Shown here piece by piece: positions 28,274 to 37,648 of a DNA stretch of 64,000 bases. The notes beneath the pieces are model-generated. The model was not told the DNA's origin. It did not search any database and was given only the letters and a program-made list of their open reading frames with translations. A program made the translations under genes and the position numbers. How positions within the stretch are numbered: the first letter of the stretch is position 1; each line of letters begins with the position of its first letter. This DNA comes from an uncultured Ruminococcus sp. (GTDB lineage Bacteria > Bacillota > Clostridia > Oscillospirales > Acutalibacteraceae): assembly GCA_902776975.1 (NCBI GenBank), contig CACYSI010000004.1:21678-85677 (forward strand). The letters are read 5' to 3'.

Positions 28274-28303
28274 GTTAAACTACCAACTACCAACTACTAA
28301 CCG
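28274..28303. repeat. AACTACC-type short repeat tract
   Basis: Units of AACTACC and close variants between hpt and ftsH; same family as the tract in the ctsR leader. Confidence 0.5.
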
Positions 28304-28311
28304 GTAACTGT

Positions 28312-28851
28312 TTATTCATATATCTCAGGCTTGAGTACGCCGATGTACGGCAGGTTGCGGTAATACTCCTGATAGTCGAGACCGTAGCCTACCACAAACT
28401 CATCGGGTACGTCAAAGCCGATATAATCTACGTCTATCTCCACCTCACGGCGGGAGGGCTTGTTGAGCAGTGTGCATATTCGCACAGACTTCGCGTTCTT
28501 GGCGGAAAAATACTTTTTGATGAAGCTCAGGGTATTTCCGCTGTCGATGATATCCTCAACGATGACCACGTTCTTGTCATCTATAGGTTCTGACAAATCC
28601 TTGATTATATTCACTCTGCCGGTGCTTTTGGTGCCCTTGCCGTATGAAGATACGCACATGAAATCTATGGTGCACATCATGTCGATATTTTTGAGCAGGT
28701 CAGCCATGAACTGAACGCTGCCCTTGAGCAGTCCCACAAAGACGATCTCATCCTCGCCCTCGTAGTCGCGCTGTATCTGTTCGGCAAGCCTCTTTGCGGC
28801 GGCTTTGATCTCTTCTTCGGTGATCAGTATTTTTTGCAGATCCTTATTCAT
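28312..28851 (-). CDS. hpt: Hypoxanthine phosphoribosyltransferase
   Basis: 179-residue purine-salvage enzyme that adds PRPP-derived ribose phosphate to hypoxanthine or guanine. It has the PRPP-binding motif VVIVEDIIDSGNTL, the flexible-loop SSYGKGTKSTG, and a C-terminal base-binding YIGFDVPDEFVVGYGLDY. It overlaps the end of tilS by 8 bases; the tilS-hpt-ftsH order is a conserved Firmicutes arrangement. Confidence 0.95.
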   Translation of the reverse strand: MNKDLQKILITEEEIKAAAKRLAEQIQRDYEGEDEIVFVGLLKGSVQFMADLLKNIDMMCTIDFMCVSSYGKGTKSTGRVNIIKDLSEPIDDKNVVIVEDIIDSGNTLSFIKKYFSAKNAKSVRICTLLNKPSRREVEIDVDYIGFDVPDEFVVGYGLDYQEYYRNLPYIGVLKPEIYE

Positions 28852-30214
28852 CCTTATCCCCCGTTAAAAGTATTATATCCCCTTCGCGGCTCAGATCGAC
28901 CTGAGCCTGAGCCGACGCGCCTGAGCCGCTGAGCCACAGCACAACAGAGCCTCTCGCTATCAGCGGTATGCTGTCTCTGAGCTCTCGCGGTATCTTCAGT
29001 TCATTCATCAGCTTTTTGAGCGTTTTTGTCACCGAGCGGCGCGCGTCGGTAAAGGTATCGCCCGTCATTCGGTATCTGAGCACCGTATCAGATGTGATTA
29101 TATCACACGGGATACAGTTATTTAATAATAATTTGTTAATTTTTCGATCATCCGATACGATTTTGGGAGCGTCCGCTCTCTCGGGTATCGGAACACCCGA
29201 TCTGACATGATAGACATATCCGCGCTCCTTGATAAAGCTATCAAGTGAAAGATGATCTTTTTCGGTATCACTGCCGCGATTGATCCTCAGAGTACCCTGA
29301 GCGCATACGGCAGTATATCCGCCGCCGAGCTCTACCGCTCCGCCCGAGCGCATAGCCTCGATGATCAGCTCCGTATGACGGTGATCCACGGGCGCCGAGC
29401 TGAGCTTAAGCAGATTCTTTACGGCGTATTTCAATACGGCTGTGTCGAGCTTCAAGAGCTTTTCGCACGAATGACCGTACTTGGTTTTTGCACCGTTTAA
29501 TTCTTTTATGGAAATTTTGTCCAAATAGATATCAGCCTCGCGCATCAGCTTTGATGTACGGGCGATATTCTCTTCCGCTCCCGCGTTGAGCTCACGCAGA
29601 ACGGGCATCACACGGTGGCGCAGCTTGTTGCGGGTATAGTCGTCATCGAGGTTAGTCGAGTCAGTGACATAGCTCAGCGAGTTATCGGCGCAGTACGCCT
29701 CGATCTCAGCTCTGGAGCAGCACAGTAGCGGTCTGATGATGTTATCGCGCTTAGCGGGTATACCGCTGAGCCCGTCCAAGCCCGCGCCTCTGGTGAGGTT
29801 CCACAGCACGGTCTCGGCGTTGTCGCCGCGATGATGCGCCGTAGCTATCAAGGCGCCGCCTAAGCTGTCTGCGGACTTTTGCAGAAAGTCATATCTGAGT
29901 CTGCGCCCGCACAGCTCTATACTCTCGCCGCTCTCAGCCGCTGCGGCGGGGACGTCGGCTTTTTCTCTGAACAGCTTGACCTTCAAGCTGTCACACAGCT
30001 CCGCGACAAAGCTCTCATCGCGGTCAGCCTCGGCTCCCCTGATGCCGTGGTTGAAATGAGCGGCGTATATATCAATATTGTATTTTTCTTTTTTGGAAAT
30101 AAGCAAATGAAGCAGGCTTACCGAATCAGCGCCGCCCGACAGAGCCACGATGACCCTGTCGCCGCTTTTAAGCAGTCGGTTTTCTTCGATAAAGCGCCTC
30201 ACCTTATCCTTCAC
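28844..30214 (-). CDS. tilS: tRNA(Ile)-lysidine synthetase TilS
   Basis: 456-residue enzyme that adds lysine to C34 of the CAU-anticodon tRNA-Ile so that it reads AUA. N-type ATP-pyrophosphatase P-loop SGGADSVSLL near residue 26, then HFNHGIRGAEADRDE and TAHHRGDNAETVLWNLTRGAG, followed by the TilS substrate-binding and C-terminal domains (YRMTGDTF). It starts at GTG behind AGGAGC and overlaps dnaB by 11 bases and hpt by 8, so expression is coupled. Confidence 0.94.
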   Translation of the reverse strand: MKDKVRRFIEENRLLKSGDRVIVALSGGADSVSLLHLLISKKEKYNIDIYAAHFNHGIRGAEADRDESFVAELCDSLKVKLFREKADVPAAAAESGESIELCGRRLRYDFLQKSADSLGGALIATAHHRGDNAETVLWNLTRGAGLDGLSGIPAKRDNIIRPLLCCSRAEIEAYCADNSLSYVTDSTNLDDDYTRNKLRHRVMPVLRELNAGAEENIARTSKLMREADIYLDKISIKELNGAKTKYGHSCEKLLKLDTAVLKYAVKNLLKLSSAPVDHRHTELIIEAMRSGGAVELGGGYTAVCAQGTLRINRGSDTEKDHLSLDSFIKERGYVYHVRSGVPIPERADAPKIVSDDRKINKLLLNNCIPCDIITSDTVLRYRMTGDTFTDARRSVTKTLKKLMNELKIPRELRDSIPLIARGSVVLWLSGSGASAQAQVDLSREGDIILLTGDKDE

Positions 30215-31574
30215 GGTTACGCTCCTGTCCCGTAAAACGCATGAACTCGCCCTGCCAGTGGAGCTTGACTATAGTGGTCTCGCCGTGACGGTTTTTGGCG
30301 ACTATGCACTCGCCGCTGTTCTGGTCTATAGCCGCCTGAGCGGTCTGAGCGCCCTGCTCACGGTCATAGTAGCCCTCGCGGTACAGGAAGAGAACGATAT
30401 CGGCGTCCTGCTCGATAGAACCCGAGTCTCTCAGGTCGCTGAGCTGAGGGCGGTGATCCTGGCGCTGCTCGGACGCACGGCTGAGCTGACTCAGACAGAT
30501 GACAGGCACGTTGATCTCCTTAGCGAGTATCTTAAGATTACGGGTGATCTCGGATATCTCCTGCACACGGTTGCCGTCGCGCCTGCCCGTAGACATGAGC
30601 TGCAGATAGTCGATGACGACAAGGTCGATGTTCTTGAGTCTGCGGAGCTTAGCCTTCATCTCAGGTACCGTGATACCCGGTGTATCGTCGAGATACAGGC
30701 TTGCGTTCTTGAGTATATCTCCGGCTCCGATGAGGCGGTTCCACTCCTCCTGACTGAGTATTCCGGTACGCAGCTTAGTGCCGCCTACGAGAGCCTCGGA
30801 CGAGAGCAGACGCGAGGCGAGCTGCTCCTTGGTCATCTCGAGTGAAAAGAAGGCAACCGTCTTTTTGGCGATAACGCTGACGTTTCGGGCTATGTTGAGC
30901 GCAAAAGAGGTCTTACCCATACCGGGACGAGCCGCGAGCAGGATGAGGTCGGAGCGGTTGAGTCCGGTGATGACCCTGTCGAGATCGCCGATACCGGTAG
31001 ATACGGGCTTTACGGTAGAGTCGTCGCGGCTTAACATATCGAGTCTGTCAAAGGTCTGGAACAGAACCTCGTCGATACGCTGGAGTCCCTGGATGTTCTT
31101 GCCGCGTCGGATATCAAAGATCTTCTGCTCAGCAGAGTCGATGAGCATCTGAGGCTCAAGCTCGCCGTCGGAGCTGTCCTCGATGATATCCCTCGCAGCT
31201 GTTATAAGGGCTCTTACGTCATATTTGTCACGCACGATATGAGCATAGTTCTCAACGTTGGTGATAGACGGGCAGCTCTGAGCGAGCTGGACGAGATAGG
31301 TCTTGCCCGTAGCCTCGTCAAAGTCACGCTCACGCTTGAGAGTCTCGAGCACGGTGATCTGATCGACTGCCTTGCCCGAGGTGAACATAGCCATCATGGC
31401 GTTATATATTGTACGGTGGTTAGCGATATAAAAATACTCTGAGGACGGCAGGATCTCAGCCACACGGGCTATAGAATCGGGGTCCATGAGTATAGCGCCG
31501 AGCACGGCCTGCTCCGCTTCGGGAGAATACGGCAGTCTCAGCCCGCTGTATACGGTAGTATTATTATCCGGCAT
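30204..31574 (-). CDS. dnaB: Replicative DNA helicase DnaB/DnaC
   Basis: 456-residue hexameric replication-fork helicase. The N-terminal DnaB domain begins LPYSPEAEQAVLGAILMD; the RecA-like C-terminal domain has Walker A ARPGMGKTSFAL, Walker B LVVIDYLQLM and the arginine-finger segment SQLSRASEQR. Full length. It is 49 bases downstream of rplI and overlaps tilS, as in many Firmicutes where gdpP-rplI-dnaB are linked. Confidence 0.96.
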   Translation of the reverse strand: MPDNNTTVYSGLRLPYSPEAEQAVLGAILMDPDSIARVAEILPSSEYFYIANHRTIYNAMMAMFTSGKAVDQITVLETLKRERDFDEATGKTYLVQLAQSCPSITNVENYAHIVRDKYDVRALITAARDIIEDSSDGELEPQMLIDSAEQKIFDIRRGKNIQGLQRIDEVLFQTFDRLDMLSRDDSTVKPVSTGIGDLDRVITGLNRSDLILLAARPGMGKTSFALNIARNVSVIAKKTVAFFSLEMTKEQLASRLLSSEALVGGTKLRTGILSQEEWNRLIGAGDILKNASLYLDDTPGITVPEMKAKLRRLKNIDLVVIDYLQLMSTGRRDGNRVQEISEITRNLKILAKEINVPVICLSQLSRASEQRQDHRPQLSDLRDSGSIEQDADIVLFLYREGYYDREQGAQTAQAAIDQNSGECIVAKNRHGETTIVKLHWQGEFMRFTGQERNREG

Positions 31575-31623
31575 AGTGTTTCCTTCAAATACTGTTTTAT
31601 AAATCTCCGATCAAAGCGGGAGC

Positions 31624-32070
31624 TTACAGCTTCTCTACGGATATAGTGCAGTGAGCGGTGATGCCGCTGTACAGCTTGATCTCCACATCATAGTCGCCGA
31701 TATTCTTGATATCGTCCTTGAGCGTTACCTTACGCTTGTCTATATCCACATGCTTGCGGTTTTTGACCTCGGCGGCTATCTCCTTAGCGGTGATACTGCC
31801 GAAGAGTTTGCCGCTCTCACCCGCCTTAGCCTTGATGACGAACTTAGAGCCTTCGAGCTCCTTTTTAGCCTTCTCGGCGTTGGCTATGGCTGTATCTATC
31901 TTATACTTCTTGCTCTGCTCGGCGTTCTTAAACTCGTTCATTGCCTGAGCGTTAGCCTCTTTAGCCATGTTCTTAGGAAAAAGGAAGTTGCGCGCGTAGC
32001 CGTCGGATACGTTGACGAGCTCGCCCTTTTTGCCTAAACTCTTGACGTCCTGTAAAAGGATAACTTTCAT
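31624..32070 (-). CDS. rplI: 50S ribosomal protein L9
   Basis: 148-residue ribosomal protein binding 23S rRNA near the L1 stalk. The N-terminus [32 protein letters not shown] is diagnostic only in its parts VKSLGKKGE and GYARNFL. A long connecting helix (residues ~40-75) and a C-terminal domain with GKLFGSIT are present. AGGAGG precedes the ATG. Confidence 0.97.
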   Translation of the reverse strand: MKVILLQDVKSLGKKGELVNVSDGYARNFLFPKNMAKEANAQAMNEFKNAEQSKKYKIDTAIANAEKAKKELEGSKFVIKAKAGESGKLFGSITAKEIAAEVKNRKHVDIDKRKVTLKDDIKNIGDYDVEIKLYSGITAHCTISVEKL

Positions 32071-32149
32071 ATCATATACCTCCTGAATAAAGATCAGTCA
32101 TCGCGCGCGCCCGACACACTTGTCGATACACCGCAATCTTGACCTATCT

Positions 32150-34090
32150 CTATTTAAACTCTATCTGCTTGAGCACATCTATCAGCGTATTCTTAGCCTG
32201 CTCGAGCGTAACATCCTTAAGCTGTGTCGCCGCGACAGTCTGATGACCGCCTCCGCCTAAGCCCTCCATAATGAGCTGCACGTTGAGCTTACCGAAGGAT
32301 CGAGCGGAGATATTGACCGTATGTGAGTCGATCTTTGAGATAACAAACGAAGCGTAAGCGCCCTGTATAGTGAGCAGGTCGTCAGCCGCCTGCGCGCAAA
32401 CCACACGCGAGTCGCGCATATCCTCCTCGGCTACGGTGACGGCGCAGTGGTTGACTATCTGTGCCTGAGCAACCAGACGACTCTTGTTGCGGTAATTGTC
32501 GAGAGAATTTGCGAAAGCATCACGAACCACAACAGTATCGGCGCCCTTTTTGCGCAGGAAACCCGCCGCCTCAAAGGTACGAACGCCGGTGTTGATTATG
32601 AAGCACTTGGTATCGAGCATGATGCCGGCGAGCAGAGCCTCGGCCACGGTATGACTGAGTACGTCATCAGCAAGATATCCGATGACCTCGGTGACTAGCT
32701 CGCTCGCCGATGAAGAGCTCGGCTCATGCAGAAAAATACTCGCGTTTTCGATAGCGTTGACCATCCTGCGGTGATGGTCGATGATGACGACGTTGCCGCA
32801 GTTCTTATACAGCCGATCGCTCTCGATAAAATCGGGCGAATGTGTATCTACGATGAACAGCAGGGTACGCGGCCCCGCCATAAAGGTGCCTTTTTCCGGA
32901 GATATAAACATCTCTCCGTGAGCCTCTCTCAGACTGTCTATCATAGAACGAGCCATGGTGCGTTCGATATCCGCTACTATATGGCACGGCTTTTTGTACT
33001 TGCCGACCACCAGTGCGTATAAGCCTGCCGAAGCTCCTATGCAGTCGAGATCCGAGAACTTGTGTCCCGTGATAAGCACTTGTTCGGCACTCATGATCGC
33101 CTCGGCGATACGCTGTGATACAGCGCGCACCTTGACCTTAGAGGTCTTTTCAATGCCCTTGGCGATACCTCCGAAAAAGACATACTCGCCGTTGGTCAGC
33201 ACCGCTACCTGATCGCCGCCTCTGCCCTGAGCCATCTCGAGAGCTTTGCGCGCCTGAGTAGCGCTCTCGGTGAGGCTCTCGCAGCCGTGACCGATACCGA
33301 CCGAGATTGTGGCAGGTCTGCCGTTGTAGGTCACCTTGCGGATGCCGTCGAGCACCTTAAACTTCTTGTCGGTCTGCTCCATGAGCACACGCTCATCAAA
33401 GATAGCTATATATCGGTTTTCACCGAGCTTACGCAACAGGATACTGTTGCGTGTAGCCCAACGATACAGCAGATCCTCTGCCTTGAGATGAGCTGCCGCC
33501 GCCTCCTGATCAGCCTCGGCGGAAAAATCCTCGATGTTGTCAAAGACTATCAGAGCGACGCTCTTCTTGGTATCGCGATACTTATCGGCGGTGTTCTTAT
33601 AATATGTATCGTCTATGAACTCGAACAGCGCTCCGCCCTCGATCTCGCGGGCGAATACGGTATATCGCTTATTGTTGAAGTCCGAGTCAAAGGTGCCTCT
33701 CTTGACGGCGCTCGCAGGCTCAAAGCCGGCGATGAACGGTGAAATGCGGTTGTTCTCGCCCTCAAAGCCGTCTAAAAAGTTCTTTTTAAATCTGCTGTTA
33801 TAGGCTATGAGCTCTCCGTGCTCTCCGCAGACAGCCACGGGAGTCTTAAGATCATCCAGAGCCTTGCCCGAGGGAGAAAAGCATGTATACATCGCCGCCA
33901 TTGAAACGTTGCGTATATACGTTCTGAAACGAAGAGTCAGTATCAGAACGATAACGAACGATACAAGACACACGCCGAACTCAATCAGCCCCAATATTCT
34001 GTTGTAGTAAAATGTCGTTACGGACATCGGCACCATGAGTACCGTCAGGATCAGAAAGACGGGCAGTACCGTCCAGACACGTTTTTTCAT
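32150..34090 (-). CDS. gdpP: Cyclic-di-AMP phosphodiesterase GdpP
   Basis: 646-residue membrane enzyme that hydrolyses c-di-AMP and so influences wall, potassium and osmotic control. Two N-terminal transmembrane helices (about 10-50), a PAS-like region, a degenerate GGDEF domain (~170-300), then the DHH domain with ITGHKFSDLDCIGA, VDTHSPDF, the DHH motif IIDHHRR and a DHHA1 domain ending in GGGGHQTVAA. Full length. It lies between rnj (204 bases upstream, through a repeat-filled gap) and rplI (79 bases downstream). Confidence 0.95.
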   Translation of the reverse strand: MKKRVWTVLPVFLILTVLMVPMSVTTFYYNRILGLIEFGVCLVSFVIVLILTLRFRTYIRNVSMAAMYTCFSPSGKALDDLKTPVAVCGEHGELIAYNSRFKKNFLDGFEGENNRISPFIAGFEPASAVKRGTFDSDFNNKRYTVFAREIEGGALFEFIDDTYYKNTADKYRDTKKSVALIVFDNIEDFSAEADQEAAAAHLKAEDLLYRWATRNSILLRKLGENRYIAIFDERVLMEQTDKKFKVLDGIRKVTYNGRPATISVGIGHGCESLTESATQARKALEMAQGRGGDQVAVLTNGEYVFFGGIAKGIEKTSKVKVRAVSQRIAEAIMSAEQVLITGHKFSDLDCIGASAGLYALVVGKYKKPCHIVADIERTMARSMIDSLREAHGEMFISPEKGTFMAGPRTLLFIVDTHSPDFIESDRLYKNCGNVVIIDHHRRMVNAIENASIFLHEPSSSSASELVTEVIGYLADDVLSHTVAEALLAGIMLDTKCFIINTGVRTFEAAGFLRKKGADTVVVRDAFANSLDNYRNKSRLVAQAQIVNHCAVTVAEEDMRDSRVVCAQAADDLLTIQGAYASFVISKIDSHTVNISARSFGKLNVQLIMEGLGGGGHQTVAATQLKDVTLEQAKNTLIDVLKQIEFK

Positions 34091-34216
34091 AGTTTTACTC
34101 TTTCGGGTAAGAATAGCTCCTCCCTATCATCGGACAGTCGATATGATTAGCTACCAAGCAGTAGCTCTCAGCCGATCGGCGTTCGCACAAAATGCTCCGC
34201 TTCTCGGGAGAGCCTT

Positions 34217-34260
34217 GCATGGGTGCTGTATGCCAAATCATAGATTTGGGCAGCACCTCA
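34217..34260. repeat. 44-bp palindromic dispersed element, copy 1
   Basis: GGTGCTG...CCAAATC-ata-GATTTGG...CAGCACC forms a hairpin of about 14 paired bases with a 3-base loop. The same 44 bases recur at 56348-56391 with only two differences. There is no T-run, so it is not a standard terminator. It separates rnj from gdpP. Confidence 0.75.
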
Positions 34261-34292
34261 CTACCAACTACTAACCACCAACTACCAACTAT
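34259..34292. repeat. AACTACC-type short repeat tract
   Basis: Degenerate CACCAACTACC units directly beside the 44-bp palindrome and ending next to the rnj stop codon. Confidence 0.5.
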
Positions 34293-34294
34293 TA

Positions 34295-36133
34295 CTATAC
34301 TTCCATCAATATAGGCAGGATCATAGGCGAGCGTCCCGTCGACTTGACTATCAGCTTGGCGACGTCGCCCTTGACGCGGTTTTTGATGACGCCCCACTCA
34401 TGGATATTGCGGCGTGAGCTGTCTTCGAGTATTTCGAGAGCCATGGCGCGGATATCGTCCATAAGATCGCCGCTCTCGCGTACATATACAAAGCCTCTCG
34501 ATACGATATCGGGGCCGCTGACTACATGACCGTCATATACGTCGAGCGACGCTACGATGATTATCAGTCCGTCCTGACCGAGATGCTTGCGGTCGCGCAG
34601 GACTATGGAGCCTACGTCGCCAACTCCGAGACCGTCTACAAATACCTTGCCCGCTGTGACAGGCTCAGCCTCCTTGATGCCGTTCTCGTTAATCTCGACA
34701 GCCTTGCCGATATCGCCTATATATATATTCTTGCCGTCCATACCCATCGACATAGCTAATGAGCGGTGCTTCTGCAGCATCTTCTGCTCGCCGTGGATAG
34801 GAACAAAGTACTTGGGCTTGACAAGCGAGTGTATGAGCTTGAGCTCCTCCTGACAGGCGTGTCCCGAAACATGTACCTCGTACATGCTCTCGTACACTAC
34901 CTCACAGCCGCGCTTCAGCAGCTCGTCTACGACGTTGCCAACCGTGCGCTCGTTGCCGGGGATGGGCTTAGCCGAAATGATGATGAAGTCGCCGACGCCT
35001 ACCTCGACCTTACGGTGGTCTGAGTAAGCCATGCGCGACAGAGCGGACATCGGCTCGCCCTGTGAGCCTGTGGTGGCGAGTACGATCTTCTCGGGAGGAT
35101 ACTCCTTGAGCTGGTCGATATCTATGATCATGTTGTCGGGGACCTTGACATAGCCAAGCTCCTGAGCGACATTCATATAGTTGATCATTGAGCGTCCCGA
35201 GAAGGCGACCTTTCTGCCGTACTTCTGAGCGCTGTTGATGATCTGCTGTATTCGACTGATATTGGACGCGAAGGTCGCTATGATGATGCGCTTGCGTGTA
35301 GCCATAGAGAACAGCTTATCAAAGCTGTCGGTGACCTTCTGCTCGGTAGGCGTATAACCGGGTCGCTCGGCGTTTGTGCTCTCTGCAAAGAGCGCCAGCA
35401 CGCCCTCGTCGCCTAAAGCCGCAAAGCGGTTAAGGTCAGTCATAGCTCCTTCGATAGGAGTATAATCTATCTTGAAATCTCCCGTGTGTACCACTATACC
35501 CGCGGGAGTTCGCATAGCTACCGCTACGGCGTCGGGGATACTGTGGTTGACATGGATCAGCTCTACGTCAAAGCAGCCGAGTTTGATGTGATCTCCGGCG
35601 TTCTTTTTGATAAGCTCGGGCGGAGCCGACAGGCTGTGCTCACGCAGCTTGTTCTCTATCAGACCGATAGTCAGCGGAGTACCGTAGATAGGCACGTTGA
35701 CCTTAGCGAGCAGATACGGGATGCCTCCTATATGATCCTCATGTCCGTGAGTGATGACCACGCCGCGTATCTTGTCGCGGTTCTGCTCGAGATAGGTGTA
35801 GTCGGGGATGACCATATCCACGCCCAGCATATCGCCGTCGGGGAACGCCATACCGCAGTCTACTATCACCATATCTCCCTCGCACTCAAAGACGGTCAGG
35901 TTCTTGCCTACCTCGTTGAGTCCTCCGAGAAAAGCCGCTTTGATAGATGGCTTTACGGGCTGTTTTTTAGTCCTTTTTGAGCGAGTGGAGTTTTTGCCCT
36001 TGATCTTAGCCGTCACGGCGGGCTTAAACGTACGCTTAGGAGCGCTCTGCTTGTTCTTCTTAGTGATATTGACAGGCATCTTAGGCTTGCCGCTGCTCTT
36101 CTTTTTTGTCTGAGTTCTCTTCTTATCGCTCAA
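34295..36133 (-). CDS. rnj: Ribonuclease J
   Basis: 612-residue metallo-beta-lactamase/beta-CASP ribonuclease with 5'-3' exo- and endonuclease roles in mRNA decay and rRNA maturation. After a strongly basic ~50-residue N-terminal tail come LGGLNEVGKN, the metal motif THGHEDHIGG, HTGDFKIDYTP, the beta-CASP segment VAFSGRSM and VSGHACQEELKLIHSLVKPKYFVPIHGE. It starts with TTG at 36133 behind AAGGAGG (about 7-base spacing). First gene of the minus-strand housekeeping run that includes gdpP. Confidence 0.95.
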   Translation of the reverse strand: MSDKKRTQTKKKSSGKPKMPVNITKKNKQSAPKRTFKPAVTAKIKGKNSTRSKRTKKQPVKPSIKAAFLGGLNEVGKNLTVFECEGDMVIVDCGMAFPDGDMLGVDMVIPDYTYLEQNRDKIRGVVITHGHEDHIGGIPYLLAKVNVPIYGTPLTIGLIENKLREHSLSAPPELIKKNAGDHIKLGCFDVELIHVNHSIPDAVAVAMRTPAGIVVHTGDFKIDYTPIEGAMTDLNRFAALGDEGVLALFAESTNAERPGYTPTEQKVTDSFDKLFSMATRKRIIIATFASNISRIQQIINSAQKYGRKVAFSGRSMINYMNVAQELGYVKVPDNMIIDIDQLKEYPPEKIVLATTGSQGEPMSALSRMAYSDHRKVEVGVGDFIIISAKPIPGNERTVGNVVDELLKRGCEVVYESMYEVHVSGHACQEELKLIHSLVKPKYFVPIHGEQKMLQKHRSLAMSMGMDGKNIYIGDIGKAVEINENGIKEAEPVTAGKVFVDGLGVGDVGSIVLRDRKHLGQDGLIIIVASLDVYDGHVVSGPDIVSRGFVYVRESGDLMDDIRAMALEILEDSSRRNIHEWGVIKNRVKGDVAKLIVKSTGRSPMILPILMEV

Positions 36134-36265
36134 ACAATTACCTCCTTATTTTATTTTGACAATTTATATGCGATCCGCCCTCATACCGTTCGGGGACGGA
36201 TAATATATACTTGATATGTATATATATACGTGAGAAAAAAGCATACTCCCACTTATACATGTTAT

Positions 36266-36294
36266 ATAATACCTCAAAATCATCTTTCGGTCAA
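36266..36294 (-). promoter_or_regulatory. Candidate promoter of rnj
   Basis: Minus strand: -35 TTGACC (36294-36289), 17-base spacer, -10 TATTAT (36271-36266), giving a leader of about 125 bases. Other AT-rich -10-like boxes lie between it and the gene. Confidence 0.5.
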
Positions 36295-36378
36295 GTGCCG
36301 ACGGGTCATCTTTTACATATTTTGGATATTTCAACACTATTATCGGTAGCATCAAGGCGCCTTATTCTCAATATATCA

Positions 36379-36407
36379 TTGATAAACCCGACTGTTTGTG
36401 TTATATT
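36379..36407 (+). promoter_or_regulatory. Promoter of rnhA
   Basis: -35 TTGATA (36379-36384), 17-base spacer, -10 TATATT (36402-36407); the rnhA start follows 30 bases later. Confidence 0.65.
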
Positions 36408-36436
36408 ATACGCAGATCACTCAAAGGAGAATAGCA

Positions 36437-36874
36437 TTGAAGACTGTAGAGATATACACAGACGGAGCCTGCTCGGGCAATCCCGGTCCCGGAGGCTGGG
36501 GCGCCGTGCTCAGGTACAACGGACACGAAAAGGAGATATCCGGCGGCGAGCCGAACACCACCAACAACCGCATGGAGCTGACCGCGGTGATAGAGGCGCT
36601 GAGCCTGTTAAAGGAGCCGTGCGAGGTCAAGCTGTACTCAGACAGCCAGTATGTGTGCAACGCGCTCAAATTAGGCTGGGCTAAAAAATGGCAGGCAAAC
36701 GGCTGGATGCGCAACAAAAAAGAAAAAGCCCTCAACCCCGAGCTGTGGGAAAGGCTCTTGCAGCTGTGCGATATCCACGAGGTAGAGCCGATATGGGTCA
36801 AGGGTCACGCGGGTCATCCCGAAAACGAGCGCTGCGACCAGATGGCGGTAGCCGAGAGCCGCAAATTTATGTGA
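36437..36874 (+). CDS. rnhA: Ribonuclease HI
   Basis: 145-residue enzyme that cuts the RNA strand of RNA-DNA hybrids. Catalytic acidic residues sit in [17 protein letters not shown] (Asp near 7), [13 protein letters not shown] (Glu), [11 protein letters not shown] (Asp) and [15 protein letters not shown] (the His loop and last Asp). It starts with TTG at 36437: AGGAG is 7 bases upstream and the protein then begins [10 protein letters not shown] as in relatives; the first ATG in frame is 39 bases earlier, overlapping the promoter -10. Confidence 0.95.
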   Translation: MKTVEIYTDGACSGNPGPGGWGAVLRYNGHEKEISGGEPNTTNNRMELTAVIEALSLLKEPCEVKLYSDSQYVCNALKLGWAKKWQANGWMRNKKEKALNPELWERLLQLCDIHEVEPIWVKGHAGHPENERCDQMAVAESRKFM

Positions 36875-36928
36875 GCAAATTGCCGATGCATAAACCGACT
36901 CATTGACAAATATTCAATAAATAAAAGC

Positions 36929-36958
36929 CACCAACTGCCAACCGACAACCAATAACTA
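36929..36958. repeat. AACTACC-type short repeat tract
   Basis: CACCAACTGCC-AACCGAC-AACCAATAACTA units between rnhA and the terminator; a more degenerate member of the family. Confidence 0.4.
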
Positions 36959-36971
36959 AAGTACACAAAAA

Positions 36972-36999
36972 TCCCGACGCGTTGAACGTCGGGACTTTT
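36972..36999. terminator. Bidirectional terminator between rnhA and nrdR
   Basis: Perfect 8-bp stem TCCCGACG / CGTCGGGA with a 7-base loop, followed by CTTTTT on the plus strand and ATTTTT on the minus strand. It serves convergent rnhA and nrdR. Confidence 0.85.
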
Positions 37000-37055
37000 T
37001 ATAGGTATACAGCAAGCGGAGGAATTTATGTCTTAAGATACGAAACTGATAAAGT

Positions 37056-37511
37056 TTATTTTTCGCTGAGGAGCTTATTGAGCTCTTCCATAAATGTGTT
37101 GATATCCTTGAACTGACGATAGACAGACGCGAAGCGTACATATGCTACCTCGTCGATGTTCTTGAGCTCATCCATAGTCAGCTCACCTATAGTCATAGAG
37201 GTGACCTCGCGATCGAGAGAGCTCTGCAGCTGAGCCTCGATGTTGTCAACCATCTTCTCTATCTGCTCGATAGATACGGGACGCTTCTCGCACGCGCGGA
37301 GGATACCGGCGGTGAGCTTGTTGCGGTCAAAGACCTCGCGGCTCTTGTCGCGCTTGACTACAACTATCGGAACCGTCTCGATGACCTCGTGGGTCGTAAA
37401 GCGCTTGCCGCACTTGAGACACTCTCTGCGGCGGCGGATGCGCTCGCCCTCGTCGGCGGGACGCGAATCTATGACCTTGCTCTCTTCATATCCACAGTAG
37501 GGACACTTCAT
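37056..37511 (-). CDS. nrdR: Transcription repressor NrdR
   Basis: 151-residue repressor of ribonucleotide reductase genes. An N-terminal zinc ribbon (CPYCGY at 3-8 and CLKCGKRF near 31) is followed by an ATP-cone domain (~50-135) that reads the dATP/ATP ratio. The start ATG at 37511 lies 8 bases after GGGGTG and gives the canonical MKCPYCGY N-terminus. Two NrdR boxes are found in its own promoter. Confidence 0.96.
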   Translation of the reverse strand: MKCPYCGYEESKVIDSRPADEGERIRRRRECLKCGKRFTTHEVIETVPIVVVKRDKSREVFDRNKLTAGILRACEKRPVSIEQIEKMVDNIEAQLQSSLDREVTSMTIGELTMDELKNIDEVAYVRFASVYRQFKDINTFMEELNKLLSEK

Positions 37512-37518
37512 ATATAAC

Positions 37519-37582
37519 ACCCCATATATAGTTATTATTATTCTACATTAGAAATTATAAACTATATATATGGTGTTGGCAA
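37519..37582 (-). promoter_or_regulatory. nrdR promoter with two NrdR boxes
   Basis: Minus strand: -35 TTGCCA (37582-37577), 17-base spacer, -10 TATAAT (37559-37554). Two sites resemble the NrdR box ACACWATATATWGTGT: ACCCCATATATAGTTA (37519-37534) and ACTATATATATGGTGT (37561-37576). The second exactly occupies the promoter spacer; the two are 42 bases apart, four helical turns. This supports autoregulation. Confidence 0.75.
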
Positions 37583-37616
37583 GTTACCGTTTTGTAATAT
37601 GCAGTTACAAAATAGT

Positions 37617-37644
37617 AGAACGGGAGCCTGTCTGCTCCCGTTCT
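37617..37644 (-). terminator. Terminator of the hyd maturation operon
   Basis: 11-bp perfect stem AGAACGGGAGC / GCTCCCGTTCT with a 6-base loop, just after hydF; the minus-strand tail is CTACTATTTTG, only moderately T-rich. Confidence 0.65.
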
Positions 37645-37648
37645 TATG

